This document shows, one piece after another, positions 6,534 through 7,516 of a stretch of 7,516 bases of DNA (the first letter of the stretch is position 1; each line of letters starts with the position of its first letter). The position numbers and the translations under genes were made by a program. The stretch covers positions 1-7,516 of the forward strand of contig JAIPFN010000019.1 of the NCBI GenBank assembly GCA_021736615.1, read 5' to 3'. The stretch is from Phycisphaerae bacterium. Its GTDB lineage: Bacteria > Planctomycetota > Phycisphaerae > Sedimentisphaerales > Anaerohalosphaeraceae. A model generated the notes under the pieces. It made no database searches. It was given only the letters and a program-made list of their open reading frames with translations, and had not been told where the DNA came from.

Positions 6534-7145
6534 TTATTTTACCGGCTCGAACTCAACCTCGATACCATGACATGGAAACATGTAACATAGGTTTTCCTCA
6601 TAATACTCCTGCAACCTTGGATGACAATTAATGATCCTGCCAAAAAGTTTGCGAAATGGATTCAAAACCTTAAACGAGGACCTGAATTTCAATTTTATAA
6701 GAGTCACTCTGATCTTGATGTCACTGTAATAATCCGGAACTTTCCGAGAAGGTTGATTTTCGGTATCTACAAAATAATAAAACGTGTACAAACCGAAAGG
6801 CCGTCTATGAGTATAGTCGGAATAGAAATAAGGACTTGAAAAATGAGGAACGTAAATAAAAGCTTTACCGCTCGGTTTCAAGACCCTGACGATTTCTCGC
6901 ATTAAGCCCTCAAAATTGTCGATATGTTCAAGGACACTTCGGCTGTGAACAGCATCTACGGAATTATCCGGAAGAAAGGACAGTCCTTTCTCGATGTCAG
7001 CAACAATATCAACACCCGGCAGGTCAGAAATGTCAATTCCTAATCGACCGGCCTTCTTCTTCCTTCCGCAGCCGATTTCAACCTCAACAGACTCTTTGGA
7101 CAACGCCTCGGCAATATCAATCTTTATTTTGGATTCCATAAACAT
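6534..7145 (-). CDS. Class I SAM-dependent methyltransferase (Methyltransf_11-like)
   Basis: The protein is 203 residues (201 if the ATG at 7139 is used). Visible are the SAM motif VEIGCGRKKK (22-31), GIDIS (36-40) with acidic D38, D50 after the next strand, SVDAVHSRSVLEHIDN (62-77), and LKPSGKAFIYVPH (89-101). The stretch HFSSPYFYSDYTHRRPF (101-117) recalls a subgroup of methyltransferases found beside glycosyltransferases. It is short for the class, with a basic C-terminal part (about 145-203) lacking a membrane segment. It is not closely similar to the other methyltransferase in the window by eye; the two differ in motif I and in the C-terminal half. It is the first gene of a unit with the CgeB-like glycosyltransferase, 27 bases apart. 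The ribosome-binding site is poor, so the start is uncertain between 7145 and 7139. Methylation of a sugar is inferred from context. Confidence 0.85.
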   Translation of the reverse strand: MFMESKIKIDIAEALSKESVEVEIGCGRKKKAGRLGIDISDLPGVDIVADIEKGLSFLPDNSVDAVHSRSVLEHIDNFEGLMREIVRVLKPSGKAFIYVPHFSSPYFYSDYTHRRPFGLYTFYYFVDTENQPSRKVPDYYSDIKIRVTLIKLKFRSSFKVLNPFRKLFGRIINCHPRLQEYYEENLCYMFPCHGIEVEFEPVK

Positions 7146-7189
7146 TTCACTTAAAAATAATTCTCAACTATAAAAAACCGTAAAAGGGT

Positions 7190-7218
7190 AATATAGAGCA
7201 TATAAAACCAAGTAGCAA
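7190..7218 (-). promoter_or_regulatory. Candidate sigma-70 promoter for the methyltransferase/CgeB-like unit
   Basis: On the minus strand TTGCTA (7213-7218, four of six) and TATATT (7190-7195, five of six) are separated by exactly 17 bases. The start would be near 7183, giving a leader of about 38 bases before ATG 7145. The surrounding sequence is very AT-rich, so chance matches are more likely here than elsewhere. Confidence 0.45.
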
Positions 7219-7296
7219 GTATATTTATAACCTGTAAATTAAACGTGAGCTGTTCCCTTTAAATTAAACTCTTGAGCTTTCGCAATAAATTTGATA

Positions 7297-7325
7297 TTGT
7301 ACCAAAAGAGGTTCTGACGTATAGT
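7297..7325 (+). promoter_or_regulatory. Candidate promoter for the right-edge kinase gene
   Basis: TTGTAC (7297-7302, three of six) and TATAGT (7320-7325, five of six) are 17 bases apart. An overlapping alternative is TTGAGC (7272-7277) with TATTGT (7295-7300), also 17 bases apart and with an extended TG element at 7292-7293. Either would leave a leader of roughly 85 to 115 bases. The rest of 7146-7419 shows no small gene or hairpin I can support. Confidence 0.25.
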
Positions 7326-7419
7326 GAAGTCAGGCTGTTCAGCTTTGTGTTAAAAATCCACAAGTTCAATTTGATTGTTAAAACTAACCGTAAAACCTTC
7401 TCCGGACCGGGAAATAAAC

Positions 7420-7516
7420 ATGATAAAATTAGAATTTGAAAAAGACTATAAAACCTGTTTTGCCGAACTCGGACTTGAATCGTTTGAGGATATTTTTTCA
7501 TACGCCGAGGGAAGTC
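7420..7516 (+). CDS. Probable lipopolysaccharide kinase, WaaP/Kdo kinase-like (N-terminus only)
   Basis: Only 32 residues are present, from ATG 7420 to the window edge, in an open frame. The stretch ELGLESFEDIFSYAEGS (16-32) resembles the start of WaaP/KdkA-type lipopolysaccharide kinases, in which a short helix with GLxSFxDxF precedes the first glycine-containing strand of the kinase fold. Family knowledge: WaaP phosphorylates a heptose and KdkA a Kdo of the inner core, using ATP on the cytoplasmic side. The catalytic part is outside the window, so the call rests on a short motif plus the glycan context. GGGA (7409-7412) lies 7 bases before the ATG. It is transcribed away from the methyltransferase/CgeB-like unit. 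Confidence 0.55.
   Translation, partial: MIKLEFEKDYKTCFAELGLESFEDIFSYAEGS

Noticed and set aside
7259..7501. 80-codon open frame on the minus strand near the right edge
   Set aside because: It overlaps the kinase start and the divergent promoter region, shows no domain pattern and no convincing ribosome-binding site.

Overview
The window looks like part of a lipopolysaccharide or other surface-glycan assembly locus from a Gram-negative bacterium. The reasons are a half-transporter of the MsbA type at the left edge, four glycosyltransferases of four different fold families, two SAM-dependent methyltransferases, and at the right edge the first residues of what looks like a WaaP/Kdo-type lipopolysaccharide kinase. 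Base composition leans to AT, strongly so between genes. The organism cannot be named from the sequence. A member of the Planctomycetes/PVC group, for example a Phycisphaerae-like lineage, is a guess based on the mixed gene content and the unusual extracytoplasmic domain in the transporter; it is not demonstrated.

Layout, left to right. Positions 1-1419 (minus) hold the membrane half of an ABC exporter whose ATPase domain lies beyond the left edge. It carries a PDZ-like domain between its first two membrane helices. Positions 1563-3582 (minus) hold two genes read from right to left: a DUF1792/GT-D-fold glycosyltransferase, then a GT4-like glycosyltransferase. Positions 3583-3788 are a divergent promoter region with a near-consensus sigma-70 promoter facing right. 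Positions 3789-5466 (plus) hold a methyltransferase and a GT2 glycosyltransferase separated by a single base. After an 11-base convergent gap, positions 5478-7145 (minus) hold a methyltransferase followed by a CgeB-like GT-B glycosyltransferase. Positions 7146-7419 are a second divergent intergenic region, and the kinase gene starts at 7420 (plus) and runs off the window.

Inferred joint role: the glycosyltransferases would each add a sugar to a lipid A-core or related glycolipid, the methyltransferases could cap or decorate sugars, the kinase could phosphorylate a core sugar, and the MsbA-like exporter would flip the lipid-linked product across the inner membrane. No donor, acceptor or linkage can be assigned from sequence alone. 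The genes form two-gene units on alternating strands with their own candidate promoters rather than one long operon. No RNA gene, CRISPR array, insertion sequence or convincing terminator was seen, and no intergenic stretch exceeds 300 bases.
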